Assembly: GCA_014607495.2 (NCBI GenBank)
Contig: CP053154.1
Location: 4,588,001-4,652,000, forward strand
Direction: 5' to 3'
Source: Carposina sasakii
Taxonomy: Eukaryota; Arthropoda; Insecta; Lepidoptera; Carposinidae
Length of the DNA: 64,000 nt
The position numbers were made by a program, and so were the translations under genes. Of the stretch, positions 45,901 to 55,724 are shown in pieces (within the stretch, counting starts at the first letter, position 1; every line of letters starts with the position of its first letter). A model generated the notes under the pieces. It searched no databases. It had not been told where the DNA came from and worked only from the letters and a program-made list of their open reading frames with translations.

Positions 45901-48900
45901 AGAGCATCCTGCCAGGAGCGACCGGTTGACTCTGCGGATGTGAACATATTTTTCAGGGTACTCATTACACGTTCTACCTGGCCGTTCGCCCGAGCACTGC
46001 CCGTGGCGATTAGATGTAGTTTTATGTTTTTCTCGTCGCAAAACTCCTTAAACTCTTTACTAGCGAAACAGCGACCTTGATCGGCAATTACACGCAATGG
46101 TGCACCAAATAAAGAGACGCTAGCTTTGAGTGCTTTAATACTACTAACCGTGTCGATATGCAGGGTATGATGAAGCAGGACATATTTAGTGAACGCATCT
46201 ATTAAAACAAATACATACTCTTTCCTATTGTTTCTGCCACTCAGCTTCCCGGTCGCGTCGATATGCACCGTGTGCCATGGTATATTTATTTTAGGGATTG
46301 AATGCATTTCTGCTTGTACTTTGCCGGAATGAGATTTGGAAACCTTACAAGCTACGCAATTTGTTACAAATTTTTTAACGTACTTACACATGTTTTCAAA
46401 CCAGTACAATTCATAAGCCTTTTCCAATGTCTTTTGCCATCCCAAATGCATTAGGTTTTCATGGATATTGTTAATGATTGACCATCGAAGTGAACGAGGT
46501 ACAATTGGTAATGAACGGGTTTTACCTTGACGCTGTATTTTACGGTGCAGTATACGAGACCTAAACTCGTATGTCTTTGCGATTTGCTCAGGTAACCTAT
46601 TTTCATGCAAATTGGATATTACATCGCTCAATTCGGCGTCTTTTAGTTGCTCTGCAAGAAGCCAGTTGCTCGATATTTCAGTAAAGTTGATCTGTCTCAA
46701 ATCCGCTTTTTCGGGCTTACCGGTTAGTTCGTCAGGTAGTGGGTTTCTCGAAAAGAAGTCTGCATGAGACATGCGCTTACCGTCGACGTGAATAATATCA
46801 AAATCGAAACTTTGTAGAAATGCCCACCATCTGTGAACCCTTGGAGTTAGGTCAATCTTCTTTCGAGTGGCTCGGAGAGAGCTGCAATCAGTGACAACTA
46901 AAAATTTGCGGCCGTGCAGGTAGTGTCTGAAATGTTTTACAGCATTGACAACCGCAAGAGTTTCCAACTCATAAGAGTGGTATTTTGACTCTGCGGCTGT
47001 CGTCCGTTTACTAAAATATGCAATAGCGCGCAACTTACCTGCTTTTCTTTGCATAAGAACTGCACCATATCCTATAGCACTTGCGTCTGTGTGCAGTTCT
47101 ACGTCTAAATTAGGATCGAAGATTATCAGTACCTGCTCATTTGTAAGGCTTTTAATTATTTGTTGTCTTACTGTTTCATGTTTTGATTGCCAGTCCAGTT
47201 TACCATTACCTTGTGCAGTTAGCGCATATAACGGTGCCATTATTTGAGAAAATTGTGGTACAAATTGGCGAAAATAGGAAGCTAATCCAATAAACTGTCG
47301 CAGCTGTCTTACTGTTTCAGGAGGAGGAAGAGTTGTTAATGCCTCTATCTTTGTAGGATTTGGACGAACTTCACCTTTGCAGACCTCGAACCCTAAGTAC
47401 TGTACCTTTTGTTTAAGAAATGCACATTTCTTAATGTTAAGAGAAAATCCCTTGGCAGTGAGCACCTCCAGAACCACTTTGAGCCGCTCTAGAGCTTGAT
47501 TTGCATTATCAGCGACTATAAGAACATCGTCCATGTAAACAACAACATAAGTATTAACGAGGTCACCTAGTACCTTAATTATAGCTCGCTGAAAAACGGA
47601 AGGCGCATTCCTTAAACCAAATGGCATAGCTACATACTCGTACTGGCCTTCTGGTGTTATAAATGCAGTACGCTCGATAGAATCAGATTCAATAGGAATT
47701 TGGTGAAAGCCGGAAGCCATGTCCAAGATGGTAAAGAAATGGCCTCCGTGTAATTTAGCTATCTGGTCAGAAATAAGGGGCAGTGGGAACCTATCAGGTA
47801 TCGTATTGTCATTTAATTCACGATAGTCTACGCATAGTCTATCGGATCCATCTTTCTTTTTAACGAGAAGTATGGGGCTAGCAAATGGAGAGGAACTAGG
47901 TCTAACGATACCGGCTGTAATTAACTCGTCTATTTTGCTACGAACTACTCGCCTCTCTTCGGGGCTTAACCGATAAGGGCGTCGATTAACGGTCTTATGG
48001 GGGTCTTTAAGCCGAATTTGCATCGGTTCAGTATCAGCTCGGGTAGTCGGTACGCCTGTTGTAAAGAAGTCTTTAAAAGGTCGCAATGTCTCGATCAGCA
48101 GTTTGCGTATATCGGATGGGGCGTCAGAATTAATTAAGTCAAAATCTACCATACTAGTATCGGAAATAGGGCATGACTCTATTACTTTTAATTTGGCTAA
48201 TTGTAATTTGTTGGATGTCATGTGAATAGCTATGCCTTGAACTAATATTTCACGCCCAATTAGTATGTCATGATGAAGACAAGAGTCTGGCAAAATATGA
48301 AACAGAATCTCTAAGGAAATGTTATCAATTTCCACAACTGTCAGTACTTGTAAAGTGGAGTTAACGTATGTCTGCCCTATACCAGTCATAGTCACAACAT
48401 CATTAAGTCGTTTTCCACTAAATTTGCATGCAACAGATTCCTTAATTAATGAACATTCGGCTCCGGAATCGTAATAAAATGTGAAATGCTCACCGGAGTG
48501 TCGCAGGAGTCCAGTAGGAGCTTGGATGGTGCACAGGTCCACCTGTTTCTTCTTTGAAGTCGCTACCTCGCCGTTGTTTTGACCCGGGCTACTTTTCTTC
48601 GGGCAGTTGCTCGCATAGTGTCCCTGCTCACGGCATGCGTAGCAGGTAATGGGTCTCTCTTCTCTATTAGCATCGGTCTTCTGTCGGTTCATATTGTGGT
48701 TCGCATCTCTTCTTAAAAAGCACTGCGTAGATTTGTGGCCCAGTTTCCCACAAAAATAGCACTTGATGTTTGGGTTAGGCCCCGCCACGTGGATCTTCTT
48801 ACGTTCGGGTTCATCGTTGTCGTTGTTCGAGGAAACTTTTCTTTTCAAAAATGAGACTGCTTTTAGTTCTTGTTGCAACTGGTTTCGTGTTCTAATATCT

Positions 48901-51183
48901 GTTGTAAACGATAATCGTTGAACACGTGGCTCGAAACTGGAAATGTGTGTTAAAACCGTAGCGACGGCTATTTGCTCCGTAGACAACCCTTTCCATCTTG
49001 ACATAAGTGATGACATCAACCCGGAAGCATAGGAAGCAAGGCATTCTTTGTCGTTGGGTTTTCTTGCGTTTAGGTTAATTAAAAATGCCGCAGTTGTTTC
49101 ACAGGAATCGTACCTTGTAATAAAGATTTCCTTAAAGTCACACCATTTCATTCCCGGATAGGCAACCGTTGCGAGCCAGGTTGAAGCTTGTTTCTTAAGC
49201 GCACGGCTTAAGGCCATCATCAGTGGTGTCCCTTGGCATTGTGGATCGTCAATACACATGTCGGCGGTAGAAACCCAGGCCCGTGCGTCGACTTCCGGTT
49301 TTTCAGGGTCAAAATCAGGCAAGCGAATCTCTCTCGACGTTGATGGTTGTGGTTTGCTCAGTGTCTCTAGTAAGGCCATAAAGTTGCGATTTTGTTGCTC
49401 CATAAGTAGTCGCCATTTTTCATCATCTTGTCTTACCGGCCGTTGTGGAGATTGTCTTGCCAGCAGTAACGGAGATTGGCGATTGGATCCCACCACTTCT
49501 GATGTCGGGTCTTCCTCTGAGATTTCATCGTGATGTTGGTCGAGCATATTAAAGTTTCGAAATAAGACGCAGTTATTTGATTAACAAATAATTTAAATTT
49601 TAATCGCACTTACAAATCACAATAGTTAAACAAATTTATGATAGCGAAGTAAAATGGAAACGCGGTGTGTTCGAGGCAGAACTAGCGTACAGTCTGAATG
49701 TTCAAACAAGAATGTCCCCTCCATTCCGTTCCTTTCACTTTTATACTCTCGTTCCCCCACTTTTGAATCCTACCTGTCATCGCTAGTTCTGCTTCGACCG
49801 CACCCAAGCTTGACGCTTGGCGTTTCCAAACACAACAAACAGATGGCGTTGAATTTATTACAATTTAATAAAAAAGAACAAAATCAATGACGGAAATACG
49901 AGCACTTAAAATAAGGTTACAATCATAATGTAGATGGGCGCATACAGAACTTTAAATCTACAACGAGGGTGCCGTTAATTACGACATATAGAATTCCTAG
50001 CAGTACAAATTCATGTAAGATAGAAGCGTTCGTTAGATCTCTTTAATAGAATACCTCTATAAACTTACAAATTGATTTGTTATTGATGATAGTACCAAAA
50101 TTTATATGACATCGAGTAGACATAACTTATTTTGTAGGAACATTAGATAGATAGATAGTATAGGTACTTTAGAAGGAGCATTACATTTTATTACTTAAGG
50201 TTTGCTGTTATAGGATCTATTGCTGTTATAGAAATAGTCAGATTTAGCAATATCATAAAGCGTTGCTTATAAGCACTCGTACTTTAAAAATGTCCTTAAA
50301 TAAGTAGCCTGCCAAGAGTATATCTAATTGAATCGCATTATTCTCAATTAATTTTCACCGCGGCTGTTCTGCTGAGGCTTTTACTTACATATCTGTACAT
50401 AAGGCCAAGTAGATAATAACCAGCATTATTACAGTATTTTTAAATCCAAGTGTTTTTATAACCAGATGATGGATCCTGGCCTGACGTGGACTATATCTGG
50501 ACGCATCACTCAGAGCAGGCGTCCTGTATCCTAGCCGCCAACGATGTCTGCGCTACATATACTTATTTCTTCAACGGCGTGGGTATGAACATATTTTATA
50601 TGCTACAAACTTTTCAATTGTGTTCTCAATTTAAACTATTGAAGGTTTTGCCCAGTTTCCTATTTCCATATCTAATAAATAGAGATTTTTTAAAAGACAA
50701 ATTCTACTTGCTCGAAATTCTTAAAAGTTAAAGAGGAACGAGCTCTACCTACAAACCAAAACTAGGTTACCATGAACTCAAAGCATATTTCCATCGTGAA
50801 AGAGAGATTGACTCTACCTACCAGAGCGTCTCGGTACCACGATGAAAACAATGCTGTTGTAAGATTTCATGGTAAGGTCGCAATAAATTCAAATCACTTA
50901 AAATTAAAATGAATGGAATGAGGAATCGATATCAACTTTATGAACCGCCACTTTTATTTCAGTCGAAAATTCCACACATTTGTGCACAAGAGCTGTAGAC
51001 AACAGGGGTGTGGCCATTACAAGCGGCTGCTACCGACAGACCAATGGGAGCTACGTAACCCACGTGTGTTTCTGCCGATCCGTGCCTGGTGGAGTGCCCT
51101 GCAATAAGGCCTGGACATCAGCCTTTTCTACAGCAATGTTCCTTTTAACCCTTACAGTGATTGTGAAAAGTTTAGCAACTTAA
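42903..51183 (+). CDS. small GPI-anchored cysteine-rich (Ly6-like) protein, four exons
   Basis: Exons by GT/AG sites and phase: 42,903-42,948; 44,009-44,173; 50,466-50,582; 50,963-51,183. They sum to 549 nt, 182 aa, with every junction in frame. Residues 1-22 form a signal peptide. The mature part has ten cysteines ending in a C-F-C...P-C-N pattern, as in Ly6/uPAR three-finger domains, and four N-glycosylation sites (NNS, NAT, NST, NGS). The C-terminus is a hydrophobic segment (AFSTAMFLLTLTVIVKSLAT) fitting a GPI signal. So it is probably a cell-surface protein; ligand unknown. Intron 2 contains the intact gypsy-2 element in the opposite orientation, making the intron 6.3 kb instead of ~0.63 kb. 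The Ly6 label rests on cysteine spacing alone. Confidence 0.75.
43044..43245 (+). repeat. tRNA-derived SINE, second family (plus copy), in intron 1
   Basis: Same family as 1,408-1,628: 'ggccgattggtgtagtaggt' (A box), 'gggttcgaatcccgg' (B box), then the shared body. Confidence 0.75.
43838..43925 (-). repeat. tRNA-headed SINE fragment, copy 2
   Basis: Minus-strand 'ggtagctcagatggttaaagc' and 'gaggtcgtgagattt', with the shared flank 'aactcggatgacgaattt'. Same family as 537-650. Sits ~85 bp before exon 2 of the Ly6-like gene. Confidence 0.6.
44325..44808 (-). repeat. 3' LTR of gypsy-2
   Basis: 484 bp, TGTCGTAAT...CCGACA in element orientation. Carries a silent duplicate of the Gag start codon region. 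Confidence 0.95.
44809..44821 (-). other. tRNA-Leu 5'-end-like sequence abutting the 3' LTR
   Basis: GTCAAGATGGCCG in element orientation, 12 of 13 bases as in tRNA-Leu (GTCAGGATGGCCG), directly before the LTR. A second, GTCAGTATGGCCGAG (14 of 15), is 65 bases upstream at 44,886-44,900. No ordinary purine tract is present at the LTR edge. Confidence 0.6.
45102..45282 (-). repeat. four ~47-bp degenerate repeats in the gypsy-2 3' region
   Basis: Units start at 45,102, 45,149, 45,197 and 45,241 with 'tggacaa-c', followed by 'gcgaccgay-gtt'. The core gaccgatggtc can fold as a small hairpin. Lies between the Pol stop codon and the 3' LTR. Confidence 0.7.
45426..49547 (-). CDS. Ty3/gypsy Gag-Pol polyprotein starting inside the 5' LTR
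   Basis: 1,373 aa in one frame. Gag (~60-250) with two zinc knuckles, CYFCGKLGHKSTQC (~261) and CYACREQGHYASNC (~300). Protease with DSGAECSLI (~360). Reverse transcriptase with LPLISDQIAKL, FTILDMASGFHQI and YMDD (~668). RNase H from ELHTDASAIG (~812) to DGKRMSHADFFSRNP. Integrase with HHCC zinc domain (~1,030-1,075) and acidic triad in HIDATG (~1,097), IADQGRCF (~1,152) and NGQVERVMS (~1,188); chromodomain not seen. The ATG at 49,547 is 45 bp inside the 5' LTR and the frame continues across the LTR end and PBS. A later internal ATG as true start is possible but would remove the Gag N-terminus. Confidence 0.95.
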   Translation of the reverse strand: MLDQHHDEISEEDPTSEVVGSNRQSPLLLARQSPQRPVRQDDEKWRLLMEQQNRNFMALLETLSKPQPSTSREIRLPDFDPEKPEVDARAWVSTADMCIDDPQCQGTPLMMALSRALKKQASTWLATVAYPGMKWCDFKEIFITRYDSCETTAAFLINLNARKPNDKECLASYASGLMSSLMSRWKGLSTEQIAVATVLTHISSFEPRVQRLSFTTDIRTRNQLQQELKAVSFLKRKVSSNNDNDEPERKKIHVAGPNPNIKCYFCGKLGHKSTQCFLRRDANHNMNRQKTDANREERPITCYACREQGHYASNCPKKSSPGQNNGEVATSKKKQVDLCTIQAPTGLLRHSGEHFTFYYDSGAECSLIKESVACKFSGKRLNDVVTMTGIGQTYVNSTLQVLTVVEIDNISLEILFHILPDSCLHHDILIGREILVQGIAIHMTSNKLQLAKLKVIESCPISDTSMVDFDLINSDAPSDIRKLLIETLRPFKDFFTTGVPTTRADTEPMQIRLKDPHKTVNRRPYRLSPEERRVVRSKIDELITAGIVRPSSSPFASPILLVKKKDGSDRLCVDYRELNDNTIPDRFPLPLISDQIAKLHGGHFFTILDMASGFHQIPIESDSIERTAFITPEGQYEYVAMPFGLRNAPSVFQRAIIKVLGDLVNTYVVVYMDDVLIVADNANQALERLKVVLEVLTAKGFSLNIKKCAFLKQKVQYLGFEVCKGEVRPNPTKIEALTTLPPPETVRQLRQFIGLASYFRQFVPQFSQIMAPLYALTAQGNGKLDWQSKHETVRQQIIKSLTNEQVLIIFDPNLDVELHTDASAIGYGAVLMQRKAGKLRAIAYFSKRTTAAESKYHSYELETLAVVNAVKHFRHYLHGRKFLVVTDCSSLRATRKKIDLTPRVHRWWAFLQSFDFDIIHVDGKRMSHADFFSRNPLPDELTGKPEKADLRQINFTEISSNWLLAEQLKDAELSDVISNLHENRLPEQIAKTYEFRSRILHRKIQRQGKTRSLPIVPRSLRWSIINNIHENLMHLGWQKTLEKAYELYWFENMCKYVKKFVTNCVACKVSKSHSGKVQAEMHSIPKINIPWHTVHIDATGKLSGRNNRKEYVFVLIDAFTKYVLLHHTLHIDTVSSIKALKASVSLFGAPLRVIADQGRCFASKEFKEFCDEKNIKLHLIATGSARANGQVERVMSTLKNMFTSAESTGRSWQDALPDIQLAINCTHNRVTSCSPLELFIGKVARPLSVMAASEIEHEVDIEQVRSQAVENIGNNSIYDKTRFDRTKAKIIPFSVGDFVLLQNEERNQTKLDPKYKGPFQITQVLEGDRYIIKALNSNRTYKYAHDRLRKMLDSSLQSDDDDINVNNYDNSEA
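49487..49502 (-). other. tRNA-Leu-like primer-binding site, translated as part of Gag
   Basis: Plus strand ATCCCACCACTTCTGA equals the tRNA-Leu 3' segment ATCCCACTTCTGA with three added bases (CCA). It touches the 5' LTR and is read in frame. Confidence 0.65.
49503..49986 (-). repeat. 5' LTR of gypsy-2
   Basis: 484 bp, contains the Gag-Pol start codon (49,545-49,547). Confidence 0.95.
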
Positions 51184-51406
51184 TTCGTTGTATAAATTTT
51201 TAACGACATATCTAAGCTTCTTGTTTTTACCCAAACTACCGATAACAGGTAGGTTCCTACTTACTGAAAGGCGTTATTTAGATTTAACGGGCCCCCAGAC
51301 CCCCAACCCAACGGTCAAAGGAGAATCCCAAATATAATTATTTAGGGGGGCATCGAACGGTATATAGGTAGTTACGCCACTGACAGGTACGCTGACTAAA
51401 TACACT

Positions 51407-54400
51407 TTATAATTTAATATTATTAATTTTAAGGAAATGAGCCAAGACTTTGATAAAAGGAGTGTGAGCTAAGGATAATATATATTTAGAGTTAGTAGGA
51501 AGGGGAATGTCAGGAGGAAGGAACTGATAGAGGGAAGGGGATACATTGGGACAGTTAAAGAGAAAGTGGTCTAGAGTACCCTCCGCTAAGCCACATTCAC
51601 AAAGGGAGTTGTCTCTAACTCTTATTTTAGTCAGGTGAACGGGAGTACAGGAGTGGCCCAGTCGAAAACGACAAATTGTAGAGGAGACTACATACGATAA
51701 CATCCTGGATGTCACCGTAGTGTCTGCCCTTGAGAAGTCTGCTACTATCCCATGAGCTCTGCCATGCTGATGTCAAACTGTGTTTAGATTGTTCCAAAAG
51801 GTCGTGACTAAATATAAGGCTATGGTCAGGTACTCCTATCCGAGTAGCAGACTTAGCTAGAGAATCGACAGATTCATTTCCAGTACGCAATACCTCTGTA
51901 ACTAGGTATCCAGGCCAAAACAATGTGAATATTTTGTACGTGAGAACTATACAGAGCGTCTCTGATGTTAAGGATGATGGGATAATTAGCATTAGACTTA
52001 AAGGGATTGGATAGGATGGATTGTAGGGTGCTTAGGGAGTCAGAGAGGATAATAGATTGTTTTTTATGGGACAGGGAGTATTTAATGTCTTCCAATATAG
52101 CAATAGCCTCGCCGGTAAAAACGGAAGAATGGGATGGGCATTTAAAGCAGAGGGCAATTTTAAATCTTGGAATCCAGACCACAGATCCGACATTTCCCCT
52201 TTCGGAGAGCCTGGAGGCATCTGTACAAATTGGTAAATATCCCTGCCATTTATTTGTCATTGTCTCTTTAAAGACGCTATTGGCCTCTGGAGTTAACTTT
52301 GAAATGCCCAGGTTTAGGACGATGGAGGATTTATAAATGAGGGATTGGAATTTTTGGGCAAAGAGGGGGTGTACGTCAGAATGATAGATAGGATGAGGAA
52401 GTTGGGAACAATATCGGGACTGTTAAGGAAGAGAGGCGATTTATTTTCAGTCAGACCGAGTCCCGAAAGACTCTGGAGCTTAAGAAGGAGAGGATGGGAA
52501 GAATTTTGAAAAATTTTGAATATGAATCTATCCTAAAGATACTGTTTTTACGCAAACCTAAAGGAGGCTCTACGCATTCAACCTGCATGGCATTAATTGG
52601 TGATGATATCATGGCACCCAGTATTATTCGCATACATTTGGATTGAATTTTATCTAATTTTAACAGAGGAGCTTTATTGCATGGAGTCAATAGAAAAGTG
52701 CCACAGTCCATGTGACTGCGTATGATTGCGTTGTACAGTATCTTTTGTGTGAATGGGTGGGATCCCCACCAAACGCTTGATAAGGCCCTGAGTACGTTTA
52801 CTCCCTTTTCGCATTTATCCGCAATTTACCTAAGGTGATGTTCACCTGAGAGTCTACTATCCACATTCACACCCAAGAACTTGACCGTTCCGTGAACCGG
52901 AATAGAACAACCCTGGATGGAGATGTTGACAGAAGGGATTGTCCGTTTTTTGTAAAAATTACTACTGAGCTTTTAGAAGGAGATAGCGAAAGGCCATGGT
53001 CTATTAACCAAGCGTCTAGATAATGTAAAGCAGAGTTGAGTCGTGATGATGCCTCTTCAGTTAAGTCTAGACATATATACAGAGCTAGATCGCCAGCATA
53101 CTGTAATATATTGCAAAATTCACAGATCGATGAAAATCATGGGTATAGATATTATACAGAAGCGGGCTTAGAACCGAGCCCTGTGGAAGGCCTCTCCAAA
53201 CTGTTCTAGTGGGAGAATCACATACCCTGAAACGGACAGTGAGGGACCTAGCCATTAGAATATTGCAAATAATATGGGTCAACCTCACAGGTAAACTCAG
53301 ATGTAGCATTTTCTGCCTGAGCACTGGAAGAAGCACATTATCATAAGCAGATGAAATATCTAAAAATGTTGCTATTATCCCTCCGTGAATAGGCTAAGCG
53401 GATATCAGATATTAAGGTAGCAGGGCTGTCCAGAGTACCCATACCCTAACGAAAACCAAATTGAGATTTGTGTAGAATTTTCCTATTCTCCACAGTCCAT
53501 TCCAAGCGAGCCTTGATAAGATGTTCCATCACCTTAAGCAACACTGAGGACAAATCTATAGGTCTATAGGATGAGAATGTCGAAGGTTCCTTTCCAGGTT
53601 TAAGGATGGGGATAATAATTTGGGATTTCCAGAAATCAGGTAGAACACCAGAAAGGAAGAAGGAATTAACTAAATCTAAATATAGAATATGTGAGATTTT
53701 TTGATTTTTTGAAGAAAGGAGTAAGGAATGCCATTAACACCAGGGGTTGAGTCCACGAGGCCCGCTCGTTTAAGCTCGTCGTGGAGAGAGGGAGGGGGAT
53801 GGAGTCCAAATGAGGAACAAATAGAGGAGCAAGCCTGTCGGTAAATTCGTCGAGCCACAGTGAAGGATCGCAAGACGATAAGTTGGATGCAGCCGAGACT
53901 GAGCAGCGGAACCTTTTGATCTGCTTCCAAACGATGCTTGGTGGAGTCCTAGGAGATAGACCTTTACAGAAGCGTGTCCAACCTTCTCTTTTCTTGTTGG
54001 TCAAAAGTTTTCTTGTTTGTGTTGCAATCTTTTTATAGAAAATAAAGTTTTCCAGGATCATGGACGCGTCGTAATTGAATTCTGCTTGGCGGCGTTGTTT
54101 TACCATCTCGGTGCATTCATGATCCCACTATGGAGGGGAGGAGTATTTGCGATGGGAGAAATTTTTTGCTGGGATGTGGGAGTCGGCTGAGGAAATAAGG
54201 GCTTCGGTGAAAAGGGAGTAATTATCCAGGGAATTTTAACTGGTCGTTGCGGGAATCGTGCTTATTTTAGAGTCAACAGCAAGTTGGAAAGAGCTCCAAT
54301 CAGCTGCGTCTAATTTATATTTTAAAAGTGGGATGTGGTCTAAGGGAGCAGGCGAGGAAGTGGACATAGAAATAAGAATAGGGTAATGATCGGAACCGGT

Positions 54401-55011
54401 GGTGAAAGGAAGGCGGTCCCATGATAGAAGAGAAAGGAGGGATGGGGAACAGGCAGTAAGGTCCACTGCTGTGTGAGGATTTTGGATTTGGGCATTAACC
54501 CTACGCGTTGGTAATCCATCGTTCATAATGACAACATTGATATCGTCCAAGATGTCTAACAGTTGGGGAGCAAATGGATCGCATGAGTGGGATCTCCACA
54601 TAGTGTGATGGGTGTTAAAGTCCCCCATAACTAGGGAAGGAGAAGGAAGGGTAGACAGAATAGAAGATAGTTCAGGAGCGAGAGAAGGAGAAGGACTAGG
54701 GATATACACAGACACAATAGAAATGCCGGGAGATTTCACAGCTACGGCATTTATATCCTGACTGTGGGGGGAACTGGGATTTGGGAAAAGGAGGTGTTGT
54801 GTTTTATTTGGAGGACACTACCTCCGTACCCGTCGTCTCTGTCATCCCTTAAGCAGGCGTAGCCTGGAAACCGAAAACGGGCTCCAGGAAACAACCAGGA
54901 GTCGGAGATGGCAATGACGTCGGGATTGTGTCTTTGGGCGAAAAGGGTCAGATCAGATCTTTTTCGTCGATTGCTTCTAGCATTCCATTGCAGGATCTTG
55001 TATGGGTGCAT
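51407..55011 (-). pseudogene. LINE ORF2 remnant: endonuclease, RT, RNase H, zinc tail
   Basis: Starts MHPYKILQWNARSNRRK at 55,011. Endonuclease pieces at 54,236-55,011 include ILQWNARS, AISDSWL, MGDFNTHHTMW and SDHYPI. RT pieces at about 52,451-54,106 include GLPQGSVLSPLLYNIY (~53,200). The catalytic box reads YAGD (53,089-53,100), not YADD. RNase H at 51,874-52,260 has CTDAS, FTGEAIAILEDI, ILSDSLSTLQSI and HIVLAWIPSYRG. The final piece has CECGLAEGTLDHFLFNC. At least six frame changes separate these parts. Confidence 0.85.
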
Positions 55012-55391
55012 TTTTAGTTATGTTAGCTATTTGGAGAAGTTGTGAGGCAACGTGAGACGGTAAGGATTCTTTGTAACTGTTCAAAAAATCTAGGATAGAG
55101 GATAGTAAGTGTTGAACTAGGTTAACGTTGAGAGCCACATGGAATGGATTGGGATTGCTGGGAATGGCAGAACCATTAGGGAGAGAGTATGAGGGGGTGC
55201 TAACAATAGACTGATGAGCAGCCTTATCGTAGCTCTTACCCGTTTGAAGATGTTGACGAGGGTGGAAGAACACGGTTTTCTTACAAGATTTAGATTGTGA
55301 AGGAGAGGTCTGAGATGAGGATATTGCAGGATAAGAGGGGACTACAGCTGTCATTTCTGCGTATGAGCGGCGTACAGAAGGAAATTGGGAA

Positions 55392-55402
55392 TAGGGTATT
55401 AC
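55392..55402 (+). repeat. left TIR of the two-gene transposon
   Basis: TAGGGTATTAC, perfect match to the inverted right end; similarity continues loosely (ctat, aaaa). Confidence 0.85.
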
Positions 55403-55584
55403 GCACTATGAAAAATAAAATCTAAATTTATGTTTTTATAGTTCATTTATGAAAAAACAAACGAAAAATATTAATTTCTATTCATAAAACTGCAAAATAA
55501 ATTAAATATTTCAATTTGAAAATACAAGTTTTTTTATCTGTGCTTCGAATGTCAAAAACGCTGTACGCCATGTTTGCATTCGCT

Positions 55585-55594
55585 GTGACGTCAC
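55585..55594. promoter_or_regulatory. CRE-like palindrome upstream of the YqaJ gene
   Basis: GTGACGTCAC (contains TGACGTCA, the CREB/ATF site) about 130 bp before the ATG, preceded by 'aaaacgctgtacgccatgtt', which resembles the sequence at the opposite end. Confidence 0.6.
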
Positions 55595-55724
55595 TGGACT
55601 TGTAAATAAACAACCTCGGTTTTTGTTGTACATGTCTACTGTGTAATTTATTAGATTAACGAAGTTTCTCAGTTATTACTATCACGTTTCTTGATATTCT
55701 GCACCTATACTATATATATTGACC

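Larger units (their letters stand above)
44325..49986 (-). mobile_element. Ty3/gypsy retrotransposon, intact (gypsy-2)
   Basis: 5,662 bp; LTRs of 484 bp (44,325-44,808 and 49,503-49,986) that I read as identical; target duplication TATA (44,321-44,324 and 49,987-49,990). One uninterrupted Gag-Pol ORF. The PBS is tRNA-Leu-like, as in the mdg3/micropia/blastopia group of insect gypsy elements. Inserted antisense in intron 2 of the Ly6-like gene. No env. Confidence 0.96.
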
